The notes under the pieces were generated by a model. It did not search any database. It was not told where the DNA came from and was given only the letters and a program-made list of their open reading frames with translations. This document shows, in pieces, positions 50,349-61,646 of a stretch of DNA of 64,000 bases (position 1 is its first letter; each line of letters begins with the position of its first letter). Position numbers and translations under genes: made by a program. This DNA is from Tritrichomonas musculus (Eukaryota > Parabasalia > Tritrichomonadida > Tritrichomonadidae): contig JAPFFF010000037.1 of assembly GCA_039105265.1 (NCBI GenBank), positions 558,001 to 622,000 of the forward strand, read 5' to 3'.

Positions 50349-52499
50349 CTACTCATCCCTATATTGTGGATTATACACAAGATCTTTAAGTTTAGGAAAT
50401 TTGCAATTATCAATCCAATGATAGAAAAAAACTTTGTCAATTTTTTTTGGTAATATAACTTTTCCCACCTTCGTATAAATTTCGAACAAAGATTCTTCCA
50501 TTCTTTTTCTAATAAGAACGTCAGTAATGTTTCCACAATAATTATAAAAATAAATAATTTCATCATTTGAGACGAAATTCAGCAAAAATTTCAAAACATC
50601 CGAATCTAACTCAATAAATTGCGAATTGCAAAAAAGTGAATCCAAAATTGGTGTGCCTTTATCAAATTTGCATCCATGATTATCTAAAAAATGATATATT
50701 GGCAAGTAACTTTTTGACTGCATTTCAGCTATATTTAAATTGCAATTAGCAAAATCAGTACCATATTTTTCAAACAGTTCAAGTATTTTGAGGCAGCATA
50801 ATGAAGCAGCATTAGAAATCAATGATTTATTTTCATTCAAATTCACTTTTTGAGAAGTAATAATTTTTTCAATCATGAAAAAAAACGTATTCATAACTTT
50901 TTGATTATTTTTTGATTGATTTTCAGCATATTTAAAAATACACTGTTTGATGCATATGACATAATCAGTTATAATTGGTTCATAGCTCATCAAAAAGTTG
51001 AATAAATCAAGTTTCCCTTTATCGCAAGCAACAAAGATGCAATTGAAATCAGAAATGATTTCTTTATCAAGAGTTGCGCCCATTGAAATCATTTTTTTAA
51101 CTCGTTTTAAATTGCCAGTTTCAATCGTCGTGACAATCAATGGTTGTTTATTATTCACTCTTCGATTTAAATCGGCATTATTTTGTATCAAAAAGTCCAT
51201 AAATGAAGACCAGTCGTTCTTTACATTAGCAGACAAGTCAACTTGATCGAAATTACAATTTTTAGACAATAAAAAGGCAACCATTTCTTTATTTTCAAGT
51301 AAGCATGCTTGTTGCATGAATTTATCTCCCCATTTAATATTTTTCTCTACTTTTTCATATGGAATTTGGCACTTTGAATCCAAAATTTTCATGATTTGTA
51401 AATTCGATGCTCGGCAAGCATCCATGTAAAGTTCACAAAGTTTTGAATCATTACAATGGTCAACTGCTCCATATTCAATTAACAATTGAACGACTTTAGG
51501 ATGATTATTCAATATTGATGCTTGAAGTGAAGTGATTCCTTTTGAGTTCACTTCATTGACTGAGACAACATTTTGAGACAATAAATATTTGACAATATCA
51601 AGATGCCCGTTTGACGAAGCCTCAATTAATGGTAAATGTTTTTTCTTTTTTATATCAAATGTCACTTTCCCTGTATCTGTCAAAATTTGAATGCATTTCA
51701 AAGAGCCGTTTTGACAGGCAACAATGATAGGTGTTCTTGATTGATAGTCGTAAAAATTGACTTGGCGTTTAAAGTATTCGCCTAATGTGATAAGATATTG
51801 AACTATATCGGAGTGGCCACCTTCACACGCCAAGTGCAGTGGTGTTTCTTTCTCATCTGAATTAGTTATTAAATGAAAATTTTTTGATAAAATTGTTTCA
51901 AATATAAATTTTGCAATATCGAGATTACCATAAAGACAGGATAAATGGAATGATGAAAGCGCTTTTATATCAGTTGAGAGAGAAATAACATCGGCACCTT
52001 TTGTCCACAGATATTTAATGACATCCAAATGGCCCATCATAGCTGCATAGCGACACGGAGTCATGTATAGTAAGTCTTTGGCATTAATATCGAAGTCTTC
52101 CTGTTCAAGTTTTCGAATAATGCTCAAATATCCGCCAGCACATGCAAAATGTAAAAGAGATCTATTAAAATCATCAAGTTGCTTAATTTCTTTCGATTTT
52201 ATTCCATCAGGAAAAAGCATTAAAAGTGAGTCAAAACAATTTTCCGCCCCGAAAAAGGCGCATAATGATGCATAGGATGGGTTTCCTTTTAGAATATTTG
52301 GTAATTTATAGTTTGTTAAAGTAAATCCTTGATTCTTTTTGGAGTTACTAACAGTTTTCTGAATTATGATCTCTGTAAACTTTTTTTCATTGTCTTCAAG
52401 AATTGAATCAAGTATTTTTTCATTAAATATATTTGTATTATTTTCTTTTTCAAAATCGAAATTGTTTCTCCTTCTTTTCTTTATTATATTGTTATGCAT
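50349..52499 (-). CDS. Ankyrin-repeat protein
   Basis: 716 aa. A basic N-terminus (KKRRRNN, possible nuclear signal) and a helical region of about 100 residues precede many ankyrin repeats (about 110-620), for example RSLLHFACAGGYLSIIRKL, TPLHLACEGGHSDIVQYL and PLIEASSNGHLDIVKYLLSQ. Later repeats are degenerate. No TM or enzymatic domain. Trichomonads carry very large numbers of ankyrin proteins of this design; it should act as a binding scaffold. The start is the first ATG (52499). Confidence 0.9.
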   Translation of the reverse strand: MHNNIIKKRRRNNFDFEKENNTNIFNEKILDSILEDNEKKFTEIIIQKTVSNSKKNQGFTLTNYKLPNILKGNPSYASLCAFFGAENCFDSLLMLFPDGIKSKEIKQLDDFNRSLLHFACAGGYLSIIRKLEQEDFDINAKDLLYMTPCRYAAMMGHLDVIKYLWTKGADVISLSTDIKALSSFHLSCLYGNLDIAKFIFETILSKNFHLITNSDEKETPLHLACEGGHSDIVQYLITLGEYFKRQVNFYDYQSRTPIIVACQNGSLKCIQILTDTGKVTFDIKKKKHLPLIEASSNGHLDIVKYLLSQNVVSVNEVNSKGITSLQASILNNHPKVVQLLIEYGAVDHCNDSKLCELYMDACRASNLQIMKILDSKCQIPYEKVEKNIKWGDKFMQQACLLENKEMVAFLLSKNCNFDQVDLSANVKNDWSSFMDFLIQNNADLNRRVNNKQPLIVTTIETGNLKRVKKMISMGATLDKEIISDFNCIFVACDKGKLDLFNFLMSYEPIITDYVICIKQCIFKYAENQSKNNQKVMNTFFFMIEKIITSQKVNLNENKSLISNAASLCCLKILELFEKYGTDFANCNLNIAEMQSKSYLPIYHFLDNHGCKFDKGTPILDSLFCNSQFIELDSDVLKFLLNFVSNDEIIYFYNYCGNITDVLIRKRMEESLFEIYTKVGKVILPKKIDKVFFYHWIDNCKFPKLKDLVYNPQYRDE

Positions 52500-53040
52500 T
52501 TGTTAAAAAAGCAAGAAGAGGTAATATTAATAAAAATGCTCAAATGGAAATCTTAGTTAAATGCTAATGAAAATAAAAAATGCTTTGATCGTTTTCACCA
52601 GAATTTGGTGAGTTTTAATTTCAATAATTTTATAAAATTCTCCCAATTGTCAAAAGAAAATATTTGAATTATATGATAGATATTTGATTATTTTATATCT
52701 ATTATTGCATTTTAAATCATTTTTCATAACTTTACTTAATTTTAAAAAAAGAATTCAAAAATTAATTCAAGAAATTGAATTTATTTTTTCAAAATTTTCT
52801 ATAAAAAATTTTATATATTTGTATATATTAATCGTCATTTCATGGTGAAAGGTTAGTTATAAAAAATATAATTTATTCAGCTAATTATGTGGATGAATTT
52901 TAACTAGGTAAAGTGTTTGGCCATAAAATTGTGTGGATGAAGAGTTTACCACTTTTTGTGTTAATATTTTATCGAATTAATGCAAATTTTGACTTACTTT
53001 GCTTGATTATTAAATTGGATTATTTCCAAACAAACTCTTC
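52500..53040. other. Divergent intergenic region, 541 bp
   Basis: Separates the starts of the ankyrin and EF-hand genes, so it should hold both promoters. A/T-rich. A short inverted pair (GAAGAGTTTACC ... CAAACTCTTC) lies near 52938-53040. No clear motif. Confidence 0.5.
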
Positions 53041-53511
53041 ATGCAATTCAATGAAGAACAGATTGAAAAATTACGCGGCATATTTGCAGAAAATGATATC
53101 GATAAAAATGGTAGGCTATCTGAGCCAGAGTTAAGAAAATTTTTATCAGAGTATGACATTGACGAGTCTTTTGCCCCTGCCCTCTTGAGAATCTTTGTTG
53201 GGTCAGATAAAAGTAAAGGTGATGTAGTAAACGGTGTAAGTTTTGAAAATCTCCTTGAATTCTTTAACGTTTTAATTTCTGGAAATATCAAAGACTTCTT
53301 TCGTATGCTTTTTAATGCAATGGATACCAATAATGATGGAGGAATTGACGTTAATGATCTTATTTCATTTTCAGGACTTGTTGGAGATAAATTAACAGAC
53401 GAAGATGCAAACGATATCATAGAGCAGTGCGACTTAAACAAAGACGGAAAAGTTCAATTTGAAGATTTTTGGAGATGGTATTGCTCAACTCACCCTAATG
53501 AAAGTGTGTGA
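53041..53511 (+). CDS. Calmodulin-like EF-hand protein
   Basis: 156 aa with four EF-hand units. Loops 1, 3 and 4 are canonical for calcium (DIDKNGRLSEPE, DTNNDGGIDVND, DLNKDGKVQFED). The second (near residues 57-68, starting SDKSKGDVV) is degenerate. Length and spacing match calmodulin/centrin/calcineurin-B-like proteins. No myristoylation site or TM. The partner is unknown; the generic call is firm. Confidence 0.9.
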   Translation: MQFNEEQIEKLRGIFAENDIDKNGRLSEPELRKFLSEYDIDESFAPALLRIFVGSDKSKGDVVNGVSFENLLEFFNVLISGNIKDFFRMLFNAMDTNNDGGIDVNDLISFSGLVGDKLTDEDANDIIEQCDLNKDGKVQFEDFWRWYCSTHPNESV

Positions 53512-53683
53512 TTCCTTTACGATAATTTTTTAACGTTTTATAATTGTTTGATTGTATCAGATATTTAATGATATTTCGTGAACTAAATATATTTATTTTT
53601 TCAAAAGAACAAAAGAAAATTATTTTTATTTTTTTAGTCTTTAATAATATCATATAATCTTAAAAAATAATATACAAATATGC

Positions 53684-55993
53684 TCAGAACCAATAATGCT
53701 TATTTTTCAATTCCCTTGCTAATTGGTGGAACTTTTGGGCTGATGATAAAATACGATTAGCTTTAATCTCCATTTCGTTGATTTGTTCTCCTCTTTCAGC
53801 TGCTTTAACAAGTAATTGTTGAGTAATTTCTTGCGTTTCATTCATCGTGCTCCTCATGCTAGTTGTTCTTCTGTATTGAAATGCTCGATCAGCATCTTTG
53901 ACAGTATCATCTTTCTTTCCAAGAAGTTTTAATAATTTATTTATTTTTGGTGGTTCAATTGCTGGAGTTTTTGGATCATATAATTTAGGAGTTTTGAAAT
54001 TATCAAGATAAAAAGAAACTGAATTTGGTTCAAAATTGACGGCGCCATGTTTTTTGATGAGAGCAGCTCGTCCGTTCTTTGAAATTGGTATTTTATCAAT
54101 TGGGCCAACTGAGATATCAGGAAGAGGCAACATCAAAATTTGATTTTCTGTTTGAACAATGAGTGTCCCTAACTTTGAGATTGTTGCATCAGTAATATAT
54201 GATTGCTTGATTTTCCGAGCCTTTCGGAGTTTTTTCTCTTTGGTATCATATTCGATAACAAGAATTCTATCAACAGTAACGATAACTATGTAGTTCTCTT
54301 CATTTTCGCCTGGTATCTGCCCAACATAATTGACAACATCAAATAATAATATTCGGTCTGTGACAGTTTCAACAATCTTTTTCTTAGATTTTCCGTATAC
54401 AAGTTCTTTGTACTTATTAATACCAACCCATGAATCCCTAAAAGGTCTCCAATCGATAAGATTTTTGTCTGGAGTTTTTTCTTCAAGCTCTTCAAGTTCA
54501 AAGCCCTCATCATTTTTTTTAATTCGATATATAGATCCATCATCGCAAATAAGATCAGCAACTCCTATTCTGGAATGACGAATGTTAATAACTGGACTTA
54601 TTTTCTGAAGTTCAGTCTTTTGTTGTGTTTTGGTATCAAAAATACGGATATCACCTCTATTTTCGATGAAAATAATTTTTCCTTGGCTAATTCCAAGAGG
54701 ATTTTTAGATATTTGAAGAGAGCTGAGTTTAGAATAGTTATAAAAACTTCCATTCTTAAACTGATATACTTTATAATTAGCAATTTCGGTTAATGGTGAT
54801 ACTTCTTCGTCTTTATTACTCTTGGAATTATTATCATTTGATTGACTCTCTTGTGAATCACTCTCATTAGGATCATGATCTTTCCTATTAACTTTAAGAG
54901 AGAAAACATAAATATCCTCACCATCATCAAGAGTAAACTTGACATTTGGAGGATTGAAAAAGAAGTGGTCACTCACTTTTCCATCTAAATAAACGAATCT
55001 TCCATAATCAGTTGAAATAGCGATTTTTTTGGGTGATCCCCTACCAAAAGGGTTTTCATAATTAATTAAGCATGTTGGGGCAGCATATTCTCCATTAAGA
55101 TCAAATTTTTGTTTTCGATTTTCAAAGACAATATCACCTGTATTTGTACGAACAATTGAAAGCCAGTTTGGTCCATTTAACATACAAGAGAAAATGGCTT
55201 TCCCTCCTTTTGGAACATCGAGAGATGAAATGCAACTCATAAACATTAATAAACTTGGTACACCTTTTTCATCGATTATTGTTGACCATTGATCAATACA
55301 GTCAACAGTTTTAGCTTTATGGCTGTATTGTGATACAAGTTCTAATTTATTAACGTCAAGTCCATCAACTGTTTCATGTGCTACTAAAAATTTATAACCT
55401 GAAGCCCAACATATTGATTTAACTGGCTTTCCTTCGAATATATTGATATATAAATTAGTAAAATTTAAAGATTCTATTGAAAATCCGTATAAAGAACCTT
55501 CAGCTGTTAGCATCATTGCAAATTCAGGATGGACAGGTGAAATTGCAACATCAACTATATCGAAATTTAATTCTACTGTGCGTGATAATATTCGGTCTGG
55601 TTTGATAATCCATTGAGTGCATTTGTTCTCAATTTTTGATGGTCTTATATCGTTAAGCATTGTAAGATTGTAAGGATTTGGTTTTTCGCATTTAGATGGA
55701 TGTCTTTTGAACATTGTTTTGCTACATATTGAGAAAAATGAAGATGCGTTTGGTAAAGATATTAATTTAAGTAGTGGGTAATTAACGCTTTTTGGCGATC
55801 GAAAAACTTGTTGATCCTTATTGATTATATATAAATATCCACTTGCAGATCCTAAAGCTACCATTTCAAAACGTGGTTCAAATGATCCAGAAATTATTTC
55901 TGAATCAATTGTTATATCAAAACTAGTTAAATGAGTTGTTTGCATCTCCTCGGGTGGAGACGGCATTTTAACATTTTTGAATAAATGAAGCAT
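53684..55993 (-). CDS. Tomosyn/Lgl/Sro7-like propeller protein with C-terminal R-SNARE motif
   Basis: 769 aa. Residues 1 to about 660 are beta-strand rich, fitting the WD-type double propeller of the Lgl/tomosyn/Sro7 family (start SPPEEMQTTHLTSFDI; FEMVALGSASGYLYIIN). A polar insertion of about 35 residues rich in Asp, Ser and Asn lies near 365-400. The C-terminal 45 residues align with an R-SNARE helix: LLVKAAERGEQINEMEIKAN, then RILSSAQKF and ending KHYWF. The Arg of AERGEQ falls at the zero layer (VAMP2 LERDQKL). There is no TM anchor, as in tomosyn. Such proteins bind plasma-membrane Q-SNAREs and regulate exocytosis. Confidence 0.75.
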   Translation of the reverse strand: MLHLFKNVKMPSPPEEMQTTHLTSFDITIDSEIISGSFEPRFEMVALGSASGYLYIINKDQQVFRSPKSVNYPLLKLISLPNASSFFSICSKTMFKRHPSKCEKPNPYNLTMLNDIRPSKIENKCTQWIIKPDRILSRTVELNFDIVDVAISPVHPEFAMMLTAEGSLYGFSIESLNFTNLYINIFEGKPVKSICWASGYKFLVAHETVDGLDVNKLELVSQYSHKAKTVDCIDQWSTIIDEKGVPSLLMFMSCISSLDVPKGGKAIFSCMLNGPNWLSIVRTNTGDIVFENRKQKFDLNGEYAAPTCLINYENPFGRGSPKKIAISTDYGRFVYLDGKVSDHFFFNPPNVKFTLDDGEDIYVFSLKVNRKDHDPNESDSQESQSNDNNSKSNKDEEVSPLTEIANYKVYQFKNGSFYNYSKLSSLQISKNPLGISQGKIIFIENRGDIRIFDTKTQQKTELQKISPVINIRHSRIGVADLICDDGSIYRIKKNDEGFELEELEEKTPDKNLIDWRPFRDSWVGINKYKELVYGKSKKKIVETVTDRILLFDVVNYVGQIPGENEENYIVIVTVDRILVIEYDTKEKKLRKARKIKQSYITDATISKLGTLIVQTENQILMLPLPDISVGPIDKIPISKNGRAALIKKHGAVNFEPNSVSFYLDNFKTPKLYDPKTPAIEPPKINKLLKLLGKKDDTVKDADRAFQYRRTTSMRSTMNETQEITQQLLVKAAERGEQINEMEIKANRILSSAQKFHQLARELKNKHYWF

Positions 55994-56572
55994 TTATATA
56001 TTTTTATGAATAAAATGAAAAGATTGCAGACATGATTTTTATTTTTTATTTTCATAGAATTGAATAGAGATATTTTATTTTTTTCATAAGGGATTTAATT
56101 TTCAAGAAAAGGATATCATGTAATTTATTCAAAATTTGAATATATAAATTCACAAATAAACAAATTGGTTTTGATGGTATGCTATCAAAAAATGAATTAA
56201 AATTAAATATTTTTGTTGATTTTGATTAGCGTCTAAATAGAAATTCTGTTTCTTCCTTGAAAAGTGGTCAAAATTAAGCCTGAATTCTATTGCTATTTGA
56301 TATTAGAAATTATAATTATTTCCTAAATTGATAATTATTAGTCATTGGCAAAGACTCTCTGCTATTTGAAAGTTTGGTATGATTAATCATATGATAAATA
56401 AAATATAAAATGTGTTTTTTTAGTTTTATTAGCAATTACAATAAATCCATAATATTCAATTATTAACTTAAACATATTTCTTGAAAATGAAAAGAATATT
56501 ATTTAAAAAAAAAAATACAAATATTTTGATCACAAGGAAAAAAAAAAGCCAATCAAGCATGAAAGCTTGCCT
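55994..56572. other. Intergenic, 579 bp
   Basis: Between two - strand genes. A/T-rich; A tract near 56540, and a small hairpin CAAGC-ATGAAA-GCTTG just past the end of the UBAC2-like gene. No gene seen. Confidence 0.5.
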
Positions 56573-57385
56573 TCAAGATAGAAGCTTGTTAACTGCTCTC
56601 TGTACGTCATTATCGCATTGAGATAATGCTAAAATTGCTTGATCCCTGGAAAATCCCATATCGATGATAGATTTAACTGCATCGCTATTGGCATCTATAT
56701 CATTCCTCCTATTCTCTGCATCAATGTTAGGTCTTTGATCCCTGTTTGCAGATGGATTTGCATCAAGATTTTCTTGGCTATCTTCTAAATCATTAATGCT
56801 CACATGAATATCGTCTATTGTATTATCATATTCATCTACTGGTTCTTGCGTGCATTTTTTCAATCTAAAAACATCAAAAGACCATATAATATTTCCAATT
56901 ATCGCAGAAATCAAAGGGAAAAGAGAAAATGGAAAGTGGCAACATACTAAGAATATGAAAGCAAGTGAAATTGCAATTTTATCCGTTAAAACTGAGAATA
57001 GTTTGACCGAGGGTATTTGCCAAACGATAAAAATGTATAATGAAAACGGAACAAAGAAAAGAAATGAAAAATGAGATCGAAATCCTTTCAAAATGATTGT
57101 TGTGATAAATAATGGAAGATATGATATAAGATTGTAAAAAAGAAATTGAACTAGAACCTTTATTCCAAGGATACGTTCAATATTCCTAAAGCACCATAGG
57201 CAAAATGTAATAATCACACCTTCATTAAAATTCGGCCAGGAAATAAAAGTATGAAAAATGTCAAGAGTTGGAATAATAATATCATCTTCTTGTGCTGCAC
57301 TAAGTACTAATGTAAAAAATCCAGCAAGGAACACAAAATTTGATAGAATTGGTGATCCTTCAGTCCATAAATCTCCATCGAACAT
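56573..57385 (-). CDS. UBAC2-like rhomboid pseudoprotease with UBA domain
   Basis: 270 aa. About five to six hydrophobic segments (residues 12-180) with the rhomboid/derlin-like motif WCFRNIERILGIKVLVQFL (the ER-rhomboid R-x-ER-x-G pattern) are followed by an acidic, Asn-rich linker and a C-terminal UBA domain (about 231-270: VKSIIDMGFSRDQAILALSQ, NDVQRAVNKLL). No catalytic Ser/His pair is evident, so it is likely a pseudoprotease. UBAC2 and yeast Dsc2 share this layout and work in ER/Golgi membrane protein quality control, recruiting ubiquitylated clients. Confidence 0.75.
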   Translation of the reverse strand: MFDGDLWTEGSPILSNFVFLAGFFTLVLSAAQEDDIIIPTLDIFHTFISWPNFNEGVIITFCLWCFRNIERILGIKVLVQFLFYNLISYLPLFITTIILKGFRSHFSFLFFVPFSLYIFIVWQIPSVKLFSVLTDKIAISLAFIFLVCCHFPFSLFPLISAIIGNIIWSFDVFRLKKCTQEPVDEYDNTIDDIHVSINDLEDSQENLDANPSANRDQRPNIDAENRRNDIDANSDAVKSIIDMGFSRDQAILALSQCDNDVQRAVNKLLS

Positions 57386-58382
57386 TTTCGAATAAATTTT
57401 AATTTTATCGTTGGAAGAATGGTCGAATATTCACCTTTTTTTTTTAATATTAAAATTTATGAATAATGAATATTATTGTATTTATTTCAATAAATAAATA
57501 GCAATATTTTTTTTTTATACATGAATAGTACCAAGAAAAAGTGGATGACGCATTCAATTTCTAAAAATTTTGAATAAAAATAATGATCGTTCTAGTTTAT
57601 AACATGAATTTGAATTTGAATTAATTTTCACAATTGTTTTTCTATAGATTGAGAAGATTCTGTCAAAAAATTGAATTCGTCACCTACTTTTTCATATAAC
57701 AGTACTATTAATCATAATATATTTTTTATTCAATATATAACAATTTATTTAATAATTATATTTGGAGTCTCTTTTATAGGTTTCAATATATATTAATATT
57801 ATACTTTCAATTATAGATTTTGAGTTAAAAATGATGATTTGAATGAAAACTTAAAACTGTATAGAAGTTTTAGGTTGCACGAGAGGAAAAGTTTTAATAT
57901 ACATCATTTAAATCTTATATTATCATTTTCAAAAAAATTTATCGAGGAGATTTTTGGTTGATATGCCTCTATAAAAAAATTTTTCAAAATTTGATTTCAT
58001 ATTGGGTTCCTAATTAGAAATTAAAATATCTTTTATAGAAATTATATAACGTTTAAAATTGATTATAATAAAATCAAATCATAATTAATAATAAATTTGG
58101 TGAGATATTTATGATTTTGGAAAATTTTTTTCTGAAAAAAATAGTTTCTGCTCTAACAAATAGTTTTCTGAAAAATCCTTTCTAAAATTCAATGACTATT
58201 TGCTCTAACAAATAGTTTTCAGAAATTTTGAAAGAAAATTTTGATGTTCATATTGAAAATTGAAATCATATTTAATATTTTATATAATTGAATAGAATAT
58301 AATTGAAAATAAATAGCCAGATATTTATTGAAAATTTAATACTAAATCGTTTACTTCATTTTTATTTTAAAAGGACCTAAAA
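57386..58382. other. Divergent intergenic region, 997 bp
   Basis: Between the starts of the UBAC2-like and DnaJ genes. A/T-rich. TGCTCTAACAAATAGTTTTC occurs twice, at 58149-58168 and 58201-58220. An Inr-like TCATT sits at 58356. No heat-shock element array that I can recognise. Confidence 0.55.
58356..58360 (+). promoter_or_regulatory. Possible initiator (Inr) TCATT
   Basis: Matches TCA(+1)Y[TA] about 25 nt before the DnaJ ATG, within the usual trichomonad range. Low information content. Confidence 0.3.
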
Positions 58383-59474
58383 ATGGGTAAAGATTTTTAT
58401 GCAATATTAGGAGTTCCAAGAAATGCCGATGCTGCTGCATTAAAGAAAGCCTATAGAAAATTAGCAATGAAATGGCATCCAGATAAGAATCCAAACAATC
58501 AAGAAGTTGCACAAGCTAAATTCCAAGAAATATCAGAAGCTTATGATGTTCTTAATGATCCAAATAAAAGAGAAATTTATGATAAATATGGTGAAGAAGG
58601 TTTGAAAGTTGGTGGAAATCCAAACAACTTCCAAAGTGGTCCTAGACAAGGAGGAGCTTCATTTACAGGAGGTTTTCCAGGAGGACAAAGCTACCAATTT
58701 ACAAATGAGCAAGCTGAAGAACTATTTAGAAATATATTTGGTAATATGGGTGGCGGTTTCTCATTTGGTGGTTCTGGAAACGACTTTGGAGGTGATGATG
58801 ATGGATTATTCGGTATGGGAGGAATGGGAGGCTTCCCTGGAATGAATGGTGGAAGTAATGGAAGTTTCCAAGGAAGAGGAAGAAGAGTAGGAGAAATGCC
58901 TCAAGATGGAGCCTCATTCTTTGGTGGAAGGAGAGGTCAACAGCAACCAAACAAGCTTCCTCCTTTAGTTGTTGAAGTTCCATGCACACTTGAACAATTA
59001 AATGGATTTGTTACAAGAAAACTGAAAGTAAGGAAAAATGTAAATGGCCGCCAAGAAGAAACAATTTTGAATCTCGAATTAAAGCCATGGTGGAAAGATG
59101 GAACAAAAGTAACATTTGACGGAGAAGGTGACCAGAAACCAGGATATCAACCACAAGATGTTCAATTTATTATTAAAGAAGTTCCACATAATACTTATAC
59201 TCGTAAAGGTGATAATTTGATTTGCAATGTCAACATCTCATTAAAGCAGGCATTAACAGGATTTGTCATTAATAAGCCAGGTGTTGATGGAAATAATGTT
59301 CACCTCGAAGTAAATGATGTTGTTCGTCCAAACGATGAAAGACGAGTCAGAAATGCTGGAATGAAAACTAAAAATGGAGGTCGTGGAGATGTGATTTTCA
59401 AATTTAATATCAACTTCCCATCTTATATGAATAGTGAACAAAAAGCGCAAGCTAAAAGATTCCTCCCAGATTAA
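58383..59474 (+). CDS. Class B (type II) DnaJ/Hsp40, DNAJB1/Sis1-like
   Basis: 363 aa. J domain at about 4-67 with the HPD triad at residues 32-34 and [18 protein letters not shown] Gly/Phe-rich region follows (about 75-190, many GGF and GMGG motifs). The C-terminal substrate-binding beta-barrels (about 195-350) include [24 protein letters not shown] and RKGDNLICN. There is no CxxCxGxG zinc finger, which puts it in class B with Sis1/DNAJB1. It stimulates Hsp70 ATPase and delivers unfolded clients in the cytosol. There is no ER signal or KDEL. Confidence 0.93.
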   Translation: MGKDFYAILGVPRNADAAALKKAYRKLAMKWHPDKNPNNQEVAQAKFQEISEAYDVLNDPNKREIYDKYGEEGLKVGGNPNNFQSGPRQGGASFTGGFPGGQSYQFTNEQAEELFRNIFGNMGGGFSFGGSGNDFGGDDDGLFGMGGMGGFPGMNGGSNGSFQGRGRRVGEMPQDGASFFGGRRGQQQPNKLPPLVVEVPCTLEQLNGFVTRKLKVRKNVNGRQEETILNLELKPWWKDGTKVTFDGEGDQKPGYQPQDVQFIIKEVPHNTYTRKGDNLICNVNISLKQALTGFVINKPGVDGNNVHLEVNDVVRPNDERRVRNAGMKTKNGGRGDVIFKFNINFPSYMNSEQKAQAKRFLPD

Positions 59475-59921
59475 GCAAAGATTATTATTGATTTGAAATG
59501 TAATTGATTTTGTTTTGAATAAAAGTGTTTTATTGAAATATATTATTATATTATTATATAATTTTTTTTTGAGCTTGATCTATCCTAAAATAGTCAACCA
59601 AATTTTCATCTAGATATAATTTTGATATTTGTTTTACTATTACAGTTACTCCCTAATCTGATTTTACGAAAGGAATTAAATCAAAAAAATAGAATCGTAT
59701 TAGAATAAGCTCAAGATGTTTTATACAAATGCAAAATTATATGTCTTCATTTGAATTCAAATGAGAAATTTCAAAGACTTAAAATTTTCTGAGTAAAGAA
59801 CTTCAAATGATAAACATTATTTATATTTATTGTGAATACAAAATTGAGAAAAGATTCTGCAGGCCAGAATGTACTGTATTATATAGAATAATAGTTAATT
59901 ATTTACAATTATTTTCTTGAA
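59475..59921. other. Spacer between convergent genes, 447 bp
   Basis: A/T-rich between the 3' ends of the DnaJ and ARM-like genes. Nothing recognised. Confidence 0.5.
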
Positions 59922-61337
59922 TTATTCAGCTAATGTACTATTTAAGAAACACAAAAGTGCTACAATTTCTTTATAAACATCATCTTGTGGATTTTCATTC
60001 ATCAATATCGCTTCTTCATTATATTTTTTAATAAGGGAATCTTGAACACAGCATTTAAGCATAAGGCCACAGTACAAAACTTTGTTCAAATCGACAAGTC
60101 TTTTAAAAGCTCTTAGTGGAATAATGATATCCTTACTTCCAAAGCACTCAATTAGGTCACAGAGGGTTTCAAGTCCAACTTCTCGTGCTAGAATATCGCA
60201 ACTATCTTCTGGAGTAAAAATAATAAACTTTGAGATACAATAGCATGCTGATATTTTATTTTCAAAACAGCCTTCTCTTGCGTATTTAATGCAAGGATTG
60301 TATATTTCGTGTTTATATAAGGTTTTACTATAGTTATCAATTAATAAAGAAATTGTAAAAAATATTGGTGATATATCACGTCTTTCTTCGCGTAAAATGA
60401 GTTCTATACCATTGAAAATTGATTCATTTGAAAAAGTCTTTATATAGCCTCTTTTCGTAAATGCAAAAACGCATTTATAGAGATAATATGCTAAAGTTTG
60501 ATCGATGATGTTTTTGCAACATTTAGCAATTGATAAATGTAATTGGTAGTATTGACAATACCGAAAGATTCGATTGTCTTCAATTAAAATTGATAATCCC
60601 CATAGTGCTTTTTTTCGATTATCTAATGATTGATTTTCTAACATTTTCGGGAATATTGGTAAATATTGAAGAAATTCAGACCAATTTTCTTCGAATTCAT
60701 TTTTAAGCAGAACGTATAATAAATTTAATCCAGTTTCGATGTATTCTGGATCATTTGTTACAATTAAAAAATCACGTAACTTTATATAAATATCATTCTG
60801 CAATAAAAACTCTTTTGTTTGTGGTGTGATTGTGAAATAAACAAAAAGTAATTTCATTACTTGCCAATGTAAATATATGTTTGGGGAACTGAGAACGTCA
60901 AAAATCTTATAAACAATCGATGGGTCTAAAAGTGGACTATTAAAATGAGGGTGTTCTCTCCATAAAATTTGAATGGTAAGCATTGCTTCTTCAACAACAA
61001 CATCTGATTGTCCAGATAAAAGATATCGACTGATTCCATCAGTAAATTGTGGATCAAAAAATTGCTGATTATCCTTTAACACAAAAAATTTCGACCTAAC
61101 TAAATTGTAAATTGTTGTTAAGCATTTAGATGGGGCAAAACAATTAGGATCACAAATAGATTGAAAAGCGTTTTGTGCTGAAGGTAAAGTTTCCTGATAA
61201 TTAATATAATCTTTTTCGTCTCCTTCTTCCTGAGGCTGCAATTCAAATGGATTATAATGATCAGAATTAATTATCTGGTCTGCTTGTGTTATCAGTTGAT
61301 GATTTAATTTAGTGCATTCTTTATATAAGTAATTCAT
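59922..61337 (-). CDS. Predicted armadillo-like helical repeat protein
   Basis: 471 aa, helical, with repeated ARM-like units such as VVVEEAMLTIQILWREHPHF, IETGLNLLYVLLKNEF and NRKKALWGLSILIEDNRIF (residues about 110-250). The last resembles the W-containing helix of importin-alpha repeats, and overall size is similar, but the N-terminus has no basic importin-beta-binding segment and the Trp-Asn array is mostly missing. So it may be a diverged importin-alpha relative or another ARM protein. No TM or catalytic motif. Start is the first ATG. Confidence 0.65.
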   Translation of the reverse strand: MNYLYKECTKLNHQLITQADQIINSDHYNPFELQPQEEGDEKDYINYQETLPSAQNAFQSICDPNCFAPSKCLTTIYNLVRSKFFVLKDNQQFFDPQFTDGISRYLLSGQSDVVVEEAMLTIQILWREHPHFNSPLLDPSIVYKIFDVLSSPNIYLHWQVMKLLFVYFTITPQTKEFLLQNDIYIKLRDFLIVTNDPEYIETGLNLLYVLLKNEFEENWSEFLQYLPIFPKMLENQSLDNRKKALWGLSILIEDNRIFRYCQYYQLHLSIAKCCKNIIDQTLAYYLYKCVFAFTKRGYIKTFSNESIFNGIELILREERRDISPIFFTISLLIDNYSKTLYKHEIYNPCIKYAREGCFENKISACYCISKFIIFTPEDSCDILAREVGLETLCDLIECFGSKDIIIPLRAFKRLVDLNKVLYCGLMLKCCVQDSLIKKYNEEAILMNENPQDDVYKEIVALLCFLNSTLAE

Positions 61338-61646
61338 AGTAAATCTATCATGTAGAAAAATGAAAATGAATAGCCATTTATGTCAAAAGAAACATGCTTC
61401 CATACAAAAAAAAATTTTGGTTAGAATCATATAATGAATTAGAATGTAGGTAAAAATATAGATTAAAAAGTAATATACAATAATGACGAATTAAGAGTAA
61501 GATAAAAAAAACAATGGCAGTATTAAAGAATAGAATCAAAATAAACAAGAATAAAAACAGGAAAAAAGAGTAATAATTAAAATTTAATATAATCTGATTT
61601 ATTTAAGCCTAAAAAAAACGATCATGCACTCGGCTTTACTGTTTCT
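61338..61646. other. Intergenic, 309 bp
   Basis: A/T-rich region between eL41 and the ARM-like gene on the - strand. Nothing recognised. Confidence 0.5.
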
